From an uncultured bacterium (GTDB lineage Bacteria; Oederibacteriota; PGYV01; CAILUR01), in assembly GCA_903837445.1 (NCBI GenBank), contig CAILUR010000182.1, forward strand, positions 1-14,775: DNA of 14,775 nt, read 5' to 3'. The notes under the pieces are model-generated. The model worked only from the letters and a program-made list of their open reading frames with translations. It did not search any database and was not told the origin of the DNA. Numbering within the stretch: the first letter of the stretch is position 1; every line of letters begins with the position of its first letter. Shown piece by piece: positions 1-7,110 of the stretch. The position numbers and the translations under genes are program-made.

Positions 1-1
1 C

Positions 2-916
2 GAAATACTTTTTATCACTTCTGGAATGCGGCTTCCGATAGTGCTCGCAGATGTGAACCGTGCTTTATCAGCACCTATTAATATTCACTGTGATCACTCG
101 GACACTATGGCTGAACGGGATTCGGGTTGGATACAGATTTTTTCAGAAAACTCGCAAGAGGCATATGACTCTATGATACAGGCCATAAAAATTGCTGAGC
201 ATAAAGATGTAATGCTTCCTGCAATGGTGTCTACCGATGGTTTTATTATCAGCCACGGAATGGAAAGACTTGAAATGTTTCCGGATGAAGAAATTCAAAA
301 ATTTATCGGAGAGTATAAAGGGCCTTATAATGTGTTGGATGTGGACAATCCAATAACAGCAGGGTCATTGGTACTTACCGATTATTATTTTGAATTTAAA
401 AAAGCCCAGAGAGTGGCAATGGCTAATGCCAAACGCGTAATTTTAGAAGTGGGAAAAGAGTTTGGAAAAATATTTGGAAAAGAATACGGCCTTATCGAGA
501 CATACAAATGCGAAGATGCCGAATATATTATGGTGGCTATGGGCTCCACAGCTGGCACTGCAAAAGCCGCTATTGAAGAACTCAGACAGGAAGGGATAAA
601 AGCTGGATTACTTAAAATCAGAGTTTTTAGACCGTTCCCAGGAGAAGAAATTGCCGCGATTTTGAGCAAAGCAAAAGCAGTGGCTGTGCTTGACCGCGCC
701 GAGTCGCTTAGTAATCAGGCAGGACCAGTTGCAACTGAAGTAAAAGCTGCTTTATATGATGCGGGAAAATGCGTTCCTATGAGCACCTATATGTACGGCC
801 TCGGCGGCAGAGAAATATTTGTCGAGGATCTTAAAAAAGTCTACAGGGATATAAAGAGCGTTGCGGAAGGAAAAAGTCAGACCGCAAATGTTGCTTATAT
901 CGGCCTGAAAGAATAA
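2..916 (+). CDS. porA: Pyruvate:ferredoxin oxidoreductase, alpha subunit (5'-truncated by window edge)
   Basis: This subunit takes part in oxidative decarboxylation of pyruvate to acetyl-CoA and CO2 with ferredoxin as acceptor, in the cytoplasm of anaerobes. The frame is open from base 2, and the residues before the first ATG (base 26) read EILFITSG followed by MRLPIV. These belong to the family's conserved core, so that ATG is internal and the true start lies upstream of the window. The 304 visible residues include the conserved stretch RALSAPINI, then DHSD and RDSGWIQ, and the C-terminal transketolase-like half with MVAMGSTAGTAK and IRVFRPFPGEE. Family members are about 390-400 residues, so roughly the first quarter is missing. 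The stop is followed 12 bases later by porB, which has its own AAGGAG ribosome site, so the two form an operon. A 2-oxoacid oxidoreductase with a related substrate is possible, but pyruvate is the best reading. Confidence 0.93.
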   Translation, partial: EILFITSGMRLPIVLADVNRALSAPINIHCDHSDTMAERDSGWIQIFSENSQEAYDSMIQAIKIAEHKDVMLPAMVSTDGFIISHGMERLEMFPDEEIQKFIGEYKGPYNVLDVDNPITAGSLVLTDYYFEFKKAQRVAMANAKRVILEVGKEFGKIFGKEYGLIETYKCEDAEYIMVAMGSTAGTAKAAIEELRQEGIKAGLLKIRVFRPFPGEEIAAILSKAKAVAVLDRAESLSNQAGPVATEVKAALYDAGKCVPMSTYMYGLGGREIFVEDLKKVYRDIKSVAEGKSQTANVAYIGLKE

Positions 917-928
917 GGAGACAAACAC

Positions 929-1852
929 ATGTCATCACCTAAACAAGCGGCAAGTATAGATGCAAGATTTATCGGAGGGCATAGAGCCTGTGCAGGCTGT
1001 GGTTTTCCGATAGCCATAAAAGAAGTGCTCTCTTCCACAAAAGATCCAGTGGTCGTGGTAAATGCGACTGGCTGTATGGAAGTCACTTCGACAATATTCC
1101 CATACTCATCGTGGAAGACTCCTTTTCTTCATAATGCTTTTGAAAACTCTGCTGCGACTTGCTCGGGAATAGAAGGCGCGTATCAGTCACTGAAAAAACA
1201 GGGTAAAATGGATAAGAATATAAAATTTGTAGCTTTTGGCGGAGACGGTGGTACTTATGATATCGGCTTGCAGTCTTTGTCAGGCGCTATGGAACGCGGA
1301 CACGATATGATGTATGTCTGCTATAACAACGATGCGTATATGAATACAGGCGTACAGCGTTCCTCTGCCACCCCGTATGGTGCAAACGCCACGACCTCAC
1401 CAGTAGGAAAAGTGATTCAGGGTAAACAACAGTTTCCTAAAGATTTAACCGAGATTATGGTAGCACATAATATTCCTTATGTGGCACAGGCATCAGTTGG
1501 AATGTGGCCGGATGCGACCAAAAAATTTGAAAAAGCATTTTCAATCACAGGACCAAAGTATGTTGGCATCTACGCACCTTGCATACCAGGTTGGGGCTTT
1601 GATACTTCCCAGACCATAAAACTTGCAAAGCTCGCTGTAGAGACCTGTTTTTGGCCAGTGTATGAAGTGGAAAATGGAAAATATAAGATAACATATAAAC
1701 CTAAAGACAAATTGCCAGTAGAGGCATTTTTCAAAGGACAGGTAAGATTCAAACATCTTATGAACAATACTGAAGTGCTTGAAAAGATACAAAAATACAC
1801 AGACGAGCGCTGGGCCAGATTGCAAATGATGGAAGACGCAACAAACAAGTAA
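929..1852 (+). CDS. porB: Pyruvate:ferredoxin oxidoreductase, beta subunit
   Basis: This is the thiamine-diphosphate-binding subunit that works with PorA. The 307-residue length is normal for PorB. The TPP/Mg site is visible as GDGGTYDIG followed by NNDAYMNTGVQ. Four cysteines fit the proximal 4Fe-4S cluster of the family: C21 and C24 (CAGC), C49 (TGCMEV) and C218 (APCIPGW). The start is supported by AAGGAG eight bases upstream of the ATG. The gene follows porA directly and is closed by a strong hairpin terminator, so it ends the operon. The gamma and delta (ferredoxin-like) functions are not seen here and are presumably encoded upstream of porA, outside the window. Confidence 0.95.
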   Translation: MSSPKQAASIDARFIGGHRACAGCGFPIAIKEVLSSTKDPVVVVNATGCMEVTSTIFPYSSWKTPFLHNAFENSAATCSGIEGAYQSLKKQGKMDKNIKFVAFGGDGGTYDIGLQSLSGAMERGHDMMYVCYNNDAYMNTGVQRSSATPYGANATTSPVGKVIQGKQQFPKDLTEIMVAHNIPYVAQASVGMWPDATKKFEKAFSITGPKYVGIYAPCIPGWGFDTSQTIKLAKLAVETCFWPVYEVENGKYKITYKPKDKLPVEAFFKGQVRFKHLMNNTEVLEKIQKYTDERWARLQMMEDATNK

Positions 1853-1872
1853 AAATTAAATTAAAGTATAAT

Positions 1873-1910
1873 AAAACCCCTGAAGGCGAAAGCCTTTAGG
1901 GGTTTTTGTT
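1873..1910 (+). terminator. Intrinsic terminator of the por operon
   Basis: A 15-bp stem (bases 1873-1887 with 1892-1906, one G-T wobble) closes a GAAA tetraloop. The run of T at the 3' side (TTTTTGTTTT) makes a rho-independent terminator. It begins 20 bases after the porB stop. Confidence 0.88.
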
Positions 1911-1921
1911 TTATAAACCTG

Positions 1922-1977
1922 TTGTAAAAACATAAAAAAGTGATAATATATAAAAGAATTGGGTATTTTTGTATAAT
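1922..1977 (+). promoter_or_regulatory. Possible leuS promoter region
   Basis: Between the por terminator and leuS lie two weak candidates. One is TTGTAA (1922-1927) with an AT-rich -10-like TAATAT (1944-1949) at 16-bp spacing. The other is a perfect TATAAT (1972-1977) without a good -35, which would leave a leader of only about ten bases. A promoter is expected here because the preceding operon is terminated, but which element is used cannot be decided by eye. Confidence 0.35.
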
Positions 1978-1994
1978 AATCTACGGGAGCACAC

Positions 1995-4481
1995 ATGGCT
2001 GATTTTTATCCATATAAAGAGACCGAAGAAAAGTGGCATAAAGTATGGGAAACAGACCACACTTTTAAATTCAAAAATGATGGGCGTCCAAAATATTATG
2101 TCCTTGAAATGTTTCCTTATCCTTCCGGCTATCTCCATATGGGGCATGTGCGGGTTTATTGTATTGGGGATGTCCTCGCACATTATCGCAGAATGCAGGG
2201 GTTTGATGTACTGCATCCTATGGGGTATGATGCGTTTGGTTTGCCAGCAGAGAATGCCGCTATAAAAAACAAAGTACATCCAGCCGACTGGACATATAAA
2301 AATGTTAATCACGCCCGTGGGCAATTTAAAAAAATGGGAATTAGTTATGACTGGGATAGGGAACTTGCCACCTGCGACAAGGAATATTATAAATGGAATC
2401 AGTGGTTATTTATTAAAATGTTTGAAAAAGGGTTGGCGTATCGCAAAAAAATGCCTGTGAATTGGTGTCCTTCTTGCGAGACAGTACTCGCTAACGAGCA
2501 GGTGCAGGATGGAAAGTGTTGGCGCTGTGAGAGCAAAGTAGCGCAAAAGGATTTAACCCAATGGTTTTTTAAAATTACTGACTATACGCAAGAACTTTTG
2601 GACGGACATAAACTAATAGAAAAAGGTTGGCCTGAAAAAGTTATTGCTATGCAACAAAATTGGATTGGAAAAAGTACTGGAGTGGAAATATTTTTCAAAG
2701 AAGCGGACACCCAAGCCCCGATAAATGTTTTTACTACCAGACCTGATACTATTTTTGGTGCCACTTACATAGTGCTTGCTCCAACTCATCCGCAGGTGGA
2801 AGAGATAAAAAAAAGAGTGGAAGCGGCCAAGGTAAAAGAGATAGAAGAGTTTCAAGCAAAAGTTAAAAAAATGGATATTACAGTGCTCACTATGGTCTCT
2901 ATGGAAAAAGAAGGCGTGTTCACAGGGGCATATGCGATAAATCCGGTCAATGGAAATAAAATCCCAGTCTGGATAGGCAACTATGTACTTATGGATTACG
3001 GCACAGGCGCTATAATGGCTGTGCCTACTCACGACAGCAGGGATTTTGTATTCTCAAAAAAATATAAACTGCCAATGATTTTGGTTATACAGCCTGAAGG
3101 AAAAGAGATAAAAGTGGAAGAAATGGAAACTGCATATGAAGGTGGCGGGAAACTTGTTAACTCAGGGCAGTTTAATGGCGAAGAAAATATCGCCGCTAAA
3201 GAAAAAATAGCTGACTGGATGGAAACTTCAAAAATAGGTAAGAAGAAAATAAACTATCGCCTAAAGGATTGGTTGTTATCGCGGCAAAGGTACTGGGGAA
3301 CACCTATCCCTATGATATATTGTGAAAAGTGCGGGGTAATACCTGAGGCAGAAAAAAATCTGCCAGTGGAACTGCCACGAGATATAGAATTTACAGGAAA
3401 AGGAAATCCGCTGGAAACTTCAAAATCCTTTGTAAACTGCAAGTGTCCTAAATGCGGTGGCGCGGCAAAACGCGAAACAGATACTATGGATACTTTTGTG
3501 GATTCTTCTTGGTATTTTATGAGGTACTGCGACAATAAAAACAATAATGAAATAGTAAATAAAACAATTGCGGAAAACTTGCTGCCTGTGGATCAATATG
3601 TCGGCGGGGCGGAACACTCTTGTATGCATCTGATTTATGCGAGATTTTTTACAAAAGTTATGCGTGATATGGGGCTGATAAAAATTGACGAGCCTTTTAT
3701 AAAACTCTTGACTCAGGGTATGGTGCATAAAGACGGAAATAAAATGTCAAAGTCAAAGGGGAATACTGTGAGCCCTGATGATATGATAGAAAAATATGGC
3801 GCTGATATAGCAAGGCTTTTTATGTTGTTTGCCGCACCGCCTATGTTTGACCTGGAGTGGTCGGATGAAGGAGTCGAGGGCGCTTCCAGATTTGTCAACA
3901 GGCTCTGGAGAAAAATGATTGAAAATATGGAAAATATTAAAAAAATAAATGGGGACTATGAATATGCGACACTTACTGATTCCCAAAAGAAACTTGCTCG
4001 CAAAGTACATCAGACAATAAAAAAAGTAACTAAAGACATAGAAGTAGAACAGCAGTTTAATACTGCAATTGCAGGAATGATGGAACTTTACAATGTTTTC
4101 TCGGCAACCGAACTTGAAGTAAACAAACCAAATGAAGCTAAACTATTGAAATTTGTTACTAGTAATTTTACGCTTTTGCTTGCGCCTTTTGTTCCACATT
4201 TTGCTGAAGAACTTTGGGAAAGACAGGGTGGTACTGGTAGTGTGTTTTTTCAAAAGTGGCCGATAGCGGATGAAAAGTTGACAGTGGAAGATTCCATAGA
4301 GTTGGTGGTACAGGTCAATGGTAAAATAAGAGAGAAGATACAGGTCGCTATGAACACTTCACAACTTGAAACTGAAAAAATAGTCTTTGCGAGTGAACGC
4401 CTTAAAGAATGGCTCGTGGGGAAAGAAATAGTAAAAAAAATATATGTGCCAAATAAGCTTTATAATATAGTTATTAAATAA
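1995..4481 (+). CDS. leuS: Leucyl-tRNA synthetase
   Basis: This class Ia aminoacyl-tRNA synthetase charges tRNA-Leu with leucine in the cytoplasm. The 828 residues are a normal bacterial length. The ATP-binding HIGH-type motif is HMGH at residues 48-51, in FPYPSGYLHMGH, and the KMSKS loop is K583-S587 followed by KGN. A zinc site is formed by C158, C161, C175 and C178 (CPSC...CWRC), and a second Cys-rich segment (CEKCG, then CKCPKCGG) lies near residues 440-490. The editing (CP1) domain shows TTRPDTIFGATY and YGTGAIMAVP. The C-terminal domain ends with the usual VQVNGKIR segment. A GGGAG ribosome site precedes the ATG. The gene heads an operon with lptE, 18 bases downstream, a common neighbour of leuS. 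Confidence 0.97.
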   Translation: MADFYPYKETEEKWHKVWETDHTFKFKNDGRPKYYVLEMFPYPSGYLHMGHVRVYCIGDVLAHYRRMQGFDVLHPMGYDAFGLPAENAAIKNKVHPADWTYKNVNHARGQFKKMGISYDWDRELATCDKEYYKWNQWLFIKMFEKGLAYRKKMPVNWCPSCETVLANEQVQDGKCWRCESKVAQKDLTQWFFKITDYTQELLDGHKLIEKGWPEKVIAMQQNWIGKSTGVEIFFKEADTQAPINVFTTRPDTIFGATYIVLAPTHPQVEEIKKRVEAAKVKEIEEFQAKVKKMDITVLTMVSMEKEGVFTGAYAINPVNGNKIPVWIGNYVLMDYGTGAIMAVPTHDSRDFVFSKKYKLPMILVIQPEGKEIKVEEMETAYEGGGKLVNSGQFNGEENIAAKEKIADWMETSKIGKKKINYRLKDWLLSRQRYWGTPIPMIYCEKCGVIPEAEKNLPVELPRDIEFTGKGNPLETSKSFVNCKCPKCGGAAKRETDTMDTFVDSSWYFMRYCDNKNNNEIVNKTIAENLLPVDQYVGGAEHSCMHLIYARFFTKVMRDMGLIKIDEPFIKLLTQGMVHKDGNKMSKSKGNTVSPDDMIEKYGADIARLFMLFAAPPMFDLEWSDEGVEGASRFVNRLWRKMIENMENIKKINGDYEYATLTDSQKKLARKVHQTIKKVTKDIEVEQQFNTAIAGMMELYNVFSATELEVNKPNEAKLLKFVTSNFTLLLAPFVPHFAEELWERQGGTGSVFFQKWPIADEKLTVEDSIELVVQVNGKIREKIQVAMNTSQLETEKIVFASERLKEWLVGKEIVKKIYVPNKLYNIVIK

Positions 4482-4499
4482 TTTACTAAGGAGAATCAA

Positions 4500-5018
4500 A
4501 TGAAAAAAATTCTTTTAATGGTTTTGGTCTTGACTGCGGTGTTGCTAGTACCAGGGTGTGGGCTGTATAATTCACAGCTGAACTTGCCTTCGTATATAGA
4601 AAAAATTGCTATTCCAGTATTTGCCAACTCTACTGCGGAATATGAGATTCCACAGTATCTCACACAGCAAACGATAAATGAATTTATGGGCAATGGAAAA
4701 TTGCAGATTACGGATGAGACTTCGGCGGATGCTGTTTTAAAAGGGGAAGTCACGAATTATTTAAACACGCCGATTGATTTCGACGCAAATCAAGTGCCAC
4801 GGCAATATAGGATAATAATTCATATGACACTTTATTTCTTTGATAATCAGGCGCAAAAAATTATTTGGACTGACAAAAAAGTTTGGGAAGAAACGACTTA
4901 CTATGTGCCAAATAATATAGGAATGCCGGCAGAAGACCAAAACTCCGCAAGGAAAAGAGTTCTTGACCAGCTCGCGAAGAGCATCCTTAACAGAGTTCTA
5001 TTTGGATGGACAAAGTGA
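4500..5018 (+). CDS. lptE: LptE-like LPS-assembly outer-membrane lipoprotein
   Basis: LptE is the outer-membrane lipoprotein that plugs the LptD barrel during lipopolysaccharide insertion. The 172-residue product starts with a lipoprotein signal (MKK, hydrophobic core, V-P-G-C with C20 as the lipidated cysteine). The mature part follows the family pattern: GLYNSQLNLPSYIEKIAIPVFAN, then LTQQTINEFMGNGKLQI, ADAVLKGEVTNY, and strands ending in IIWTDKKVWEETTYY. The position between leuS and holA is the classic lptE location and strongly supports the call, since sequence identity within the family is low. AAGGAG lies seven bases before the ATG. The proline at position -2 of the lipobox is uncommon but seen in real lipoproteins. 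The stop overlaps the next gene. Confidence 0.85.
   Translation: MKKILLMVLVLTAVLLVPGCGLYNSQLNLPSYIEKIAIPVFANSTAEYEIPQYLTQQTINEFMGNGKLQITDETSADAVLKGEVTNYLNTPIDFDANQVPRQYRIIIHMTLYFFDNQAQKIIWTDKKVWEETTYYVPNNIGMPAEDQNSARKRVLDQLAKSILNRVLFGWTK
5004..5010 (+). promoter_or_regulatory. Shine-Dalgarno-like GGATGGA that bears on the next start
   Basis: GGATGGA lies inside the last codons of lptE. It is correctly spaced for a GTG start at 5015, which overlaps the lptE stop as GTGA, but it overlaps the in-frame ATG at 5006 and so cannot serve that ATG. This favours the GTG and translational coupling to lptE. Confidence 0.45.
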
Positions 5019-5584
5019 AAAAAGTTTTACTGACACTTTTAATTTACGGGGCCTTGCAAGCAGCGGTGTATGCTGGTGGCAATGGCTATATTATGGGGCA
5101 TATTACTACCTGTACTGGCTTGCTAAACAATTATCCAGCGGACACGAAAAACTGGTTTTATAGAGGCCAAGACAAGATAATACAATACTGGTGCTATATG
5201 CTTTTTCCAGGAGCTGCGAAATCCATAAAAATTAAAGAGACCACACACCTATTTTTAAATCCCTATGAAATGTACACGGGTGGTTCCAGTGTGTTGGGAG
5301 AAGATACTGACAGGTATGTTTTTGAAAATAAATGGATAGACCCCAATGGAAAAGTAATTTGTTCAAAAATAGTAAATTGGGATAAGGGCTCAGCTTCCGC
5401 CAAAAAAATTATAATTGACTCAAAAGAATATATCCCATATATTTTTGTGAATTACATAGAAATAGATACGGCTGTCGCGATAAACGGACAGGACAGTCTT
5501 CCTGAGAAACAAGGGCTCTATCACATAAACTTATATGTGAACGGCAAACCGGCTGCGGTTACTTTTTTTGAAATGAAAAACTGA
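5006..5584 (+). CDS. Secreted protein of unknown function between lptE and holA
   Basis: I do not recognise this family. The product is 192 residues from ATG 5006, or 189 from an alternative GTG at 5015 that has the better ribosome site and overlaps the lptE stop (GTGA). Either start gives a Sec signal peptide: basic KVKK, a hydrophobic stretch around residues 7-21, and a V-Y-A cleavage site after A23. The mature part contains three cysteines (C36, C63, C119). It has alternating hydrophobic stretches near the end (KEYIPYIFVNYIEID, LYHINLYVNGKPAAVTFFE) that look like a beta-sandwich with a C-terminal strand-turn-strand. The gene overlaps lptE by 13 bases and is followed seven bases later by holA, so it is co-transcribed with envelope and replication genes. 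An envelope role is suggested by the export signal only. Confidence 0.75.
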   Translation: MDKVKKVLLTLLIYGALQAAVYAGGNGYIMGHITTCTGLLNNYPADTKNWFYRGQDKIIQYWCYMLFPGAAKSIKIKETTHLFLNPYEMYTGGSSVLGEDTDRYVFENKWIDPNGKVICSKIVNWDKGSASAKKIIIDSKEYIPYIFVNYIEIDTAVAINGQDSLPEKQGLYHINLYVNGKPAAVTFFEMKN

Positions 5585-5591
5585 GGCGGCT

Positions 5592-6593
5592 ATGACAGCG
5601 AAGATTTCAAACGCCGGGCGATTTTATATTGTAAGGGCTTCTGATGATTTTTTTTCAGAGGATTTTATAAACAAGCTCGCGACAAAAGCATTGGGCGTCG
5701 GTTTTGAAAAGGCAAATCTGCAGGTCTTTGATTATTCCGACAAATCAGCTATCCCTGAAATAACTGCTGTGATTGAAGCCATAAATACATACCCGTTTTT
5801 AAATCCCATAAATTTCATAGTAGTAAAACAATTTGGAAAAATGAAAATAGATGACTTGCGTCAGCTTATGCCTGTCATTTTAGATTTGCCTGAGTTTGCG
5901 TATATTGTGATGACTACCAATATGGAAAATAAAGCGTATGAAGCAAAAACAAAAGAGTTTGATATTCCCAAAGTCAATATCACTGATTTGTCCCAATGGG
6001 GCGCGTATGAGATTAAAAAGTGGATGGGGGAGTATCTGAAGGAATATAATAAGACCATGGTGCCTGGCTTACTTGAAACCATTATAATGGAATCAAATGA
6101 AGATGCGATTTTTGTAAAAAATGAAATAGACAAGTTGTTTTTAATGGCGGGGGAAAGGGTTTCAATAACTGAGAAGGACTATGCAATGATAAAAGGGTCT
6201 GATCGGGAGTATGATATCTGGCAGTTGGTGGAAGCGGTGGGGGCAAATGACGAAAAAAAAGCCTTTATGATGCTTGATAAAGTATGCGACACAACAGAGC
6301 CTGTAATGATTTTGGGCCCTATTTTTTCACAGTTTCAAAAGATTTATACCTATTTGTATTTTGATATGGTGGCGAAAGAGCCTGGAAAAATTTACTCATA
6401 TATAAGAACCTGGCCAAGCGAAGTGGAAAAAATTAAAACGCGGGCAAGTAAGTTTCGACAAACTAAATACGATGATGTGCTTGCCATAATAAAAAAAGCG
6501 GACAAAAAAATAAAACTCTCTGATAAAAAAAGAGCCAAAAATGTTTTGTATGTAATGCTTCAGGAAATATTTTTGGCGGTTAAAACGAAGTAA
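5592..6593 (+). CDS. holA: DNA polymerase III, delta subunit
   Basis: HolA is the clamp-loader subunit that opens the beta sliding clamp during replication. The 333-residue length is typical. The N-terminal segment FYIVRASDDFFSEDFINKL occupies the place of the degenerate nucleotide-binding start found in delta subunits. It is followed by NFIVVKQFGKM and YIVMTTNMENK (the strand corresponding to the family's hydrophobic beta-strand), ALPHA-helical middle motifs around DAIFVKNEIDKLFLMAG, and the C-terminal collar domain (IWQLVEAVGANDEKKAFMMLDKV). Identification rests on these patterns plus the leuS-lptE-holA-rpsT neighbourhood. The GAGGCGG ribosome site overlaps the end of the preceding gene, so coupling is likely. 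Confidence 0.88.
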   Translation: MTAKISNAGRFYIVRASDDFFSEDFINKLATKALGVGFEKANLQVFDYSDKSAIPEITAVIEAINTYPFLNPINFIVVKQFGKMKIDDLRQLMPVILDLPEFAYIVMTTNMENKAYEAKTKEFDIPKVNITDLSQWGAYEIKKWMGEYLKEYNKTMVPGLLETIIMESNEDAIFVKNEIDKLFLMAGERVSITEKDYAMIKGSDREYDIWQLVEAVGANDEKKAFMMLDKVCDTTEPVMILGPIFSQFQKIYTYLYFDMVAKEPGKIYSYIRTWPSEVEKIKTRASKFRQTKYDDVLAIIKKADKKIKLSDKKRAKNVLYVMLQEIFLAVKTK

Positions 6594-6607
6594 GACGGGC
6601 TAAAATA

Positions 6608-6649
6608 AAAATAACAAAAGCCGGTTTTTAAACCGGCTTTTGTTATTTT
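6608..6649. terminator. Bidirectional terminator between holA and rpsT
   Basis: A perfect 20-bp inverted repeat (6608-6627 with 6630-6649) has a central GC-rich GCCGG/CCGGC core flanked by A-runs on the left and T-runs on the right. Both strands therefore read as hairpin plus U-tract. It lies 15 bases after the holA stop and 15 bases beyond the rpsT stop, and it can end both convergent transcripts. Confidence 0.88.
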
Positions 6650-6663
6650 AGGGAAGAGAAAAG

Positions 6664-6921
6664 TTATTTTTTAAGTTTGTTTACAAAAGTGGTGATTCTG
6701 CTTTTGTATCTGGCGGCGGTATTTTTCTTGATTATGCCGCGCTGTAAGGTTTTGTCTATTACGGAAATTACTTTTGGCAGGGCTTTGATAGCTGCTGCGT
6801 GGTCTGAAAGTTTTCTGGCAGCTTTAAGCGTGGTCTTAAGCTCTGAAATAGCAGCTTTATTTCTCACTGTTCTTTTCTTTGTTTTTCTCACATCTTTAAT
6901 AGAAGCTTTTAAATTAGGCAT
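6664..6921 (-). CDS. rpsT: 30S ribosomal protein S20
   Basis: S20 is a primary 16S rRNA-binding protein of the small subunit. The 85-residue, highly basic product begins MPNLKASIKDVRKTKKRTVRN and ends with NTAARYKSRITTFVNKLKK, matching the three-helix S20 family in length and pattern (the N-terminal K/R cluster, and KNTAARYKSRI for the usual KNKAARxKSRL). A strong GGAGGT ribosome site sits nine bases before its ATG, and a near-consensus promoter lies upstream on the same strand. It is the only clear minus-strand gene in the window and converges on holA, a common neighbour. Confidence 0.97.
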   Translation of the reverse strand: MPNLKASIKDVRKTKKRTVRNKAAISELKTTLKAARKLSDHAAAIKALPKVISVIDKTLQRGIIKKNTAARYKSRITTFVNKLKK

Positions 6922-6957
6922 TTCTTTTGCGACCTCCGTGGATTTTTAATATTACGA

Positions 6958-6986
6958 ATTTTAATACAAATATAGGTTAATGTCAA
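6958..6986 (-). promoter_or_regulatory. Promoter of rpsT
   Basis: On the minus strand, TTGACA (6981-6986, perfect) and TAAAAT (6958-6963, five of six) are separated by exactly 17 bases. The predicted transcript starts near 6951 and has a short leader of about 30 bases to the rpsT start. This is the best promoter in the window, as expected for a ribosomal protein. Confidence 0.75.
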
Positions 6987-7036
6987 TAAAAATAAGGGCG
7001 TTATGCGTGCGTCAGACTTATAGAATAATTAATATC

Positions 7037-7064
7037 TTGCGCTTTGATTTAATAGATATATAAT
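7037..7064 (+). promoter_or_regulatory. Putative promoter of murJ
   Basis: A perfect TATAAT (7059-7064) stands 16 bases downstream of TTGCGC (7037-7042), which matches the -35 box only in its TTG. It is divergent from the rpsT promoter. The start point would fall near 7071, leaving about 40 bases to the murJ ATG. Confidence 0.45.
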
Positions 7065-7110
7065 GAGTTTTATTGAATGAAATTGATACTATTCTGTTTG
7101 TGGAGGCGAA

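Noticed and set aside
26..28. ATG at 26 as the start of porA.
   Set aside because: The frame is open upstream to base 2 and encodes conserved family residues (EILFITSG), so the gene is truncated by the window and does not begin here.
6677..6949. Plus-strand frame of 90 residues opposite rpsT.
   Set aside because: rpsT is unmistakable on the minus strand with a promoter and ribosome site. The opposite frame is a low-complexity hydrophobic shadow.
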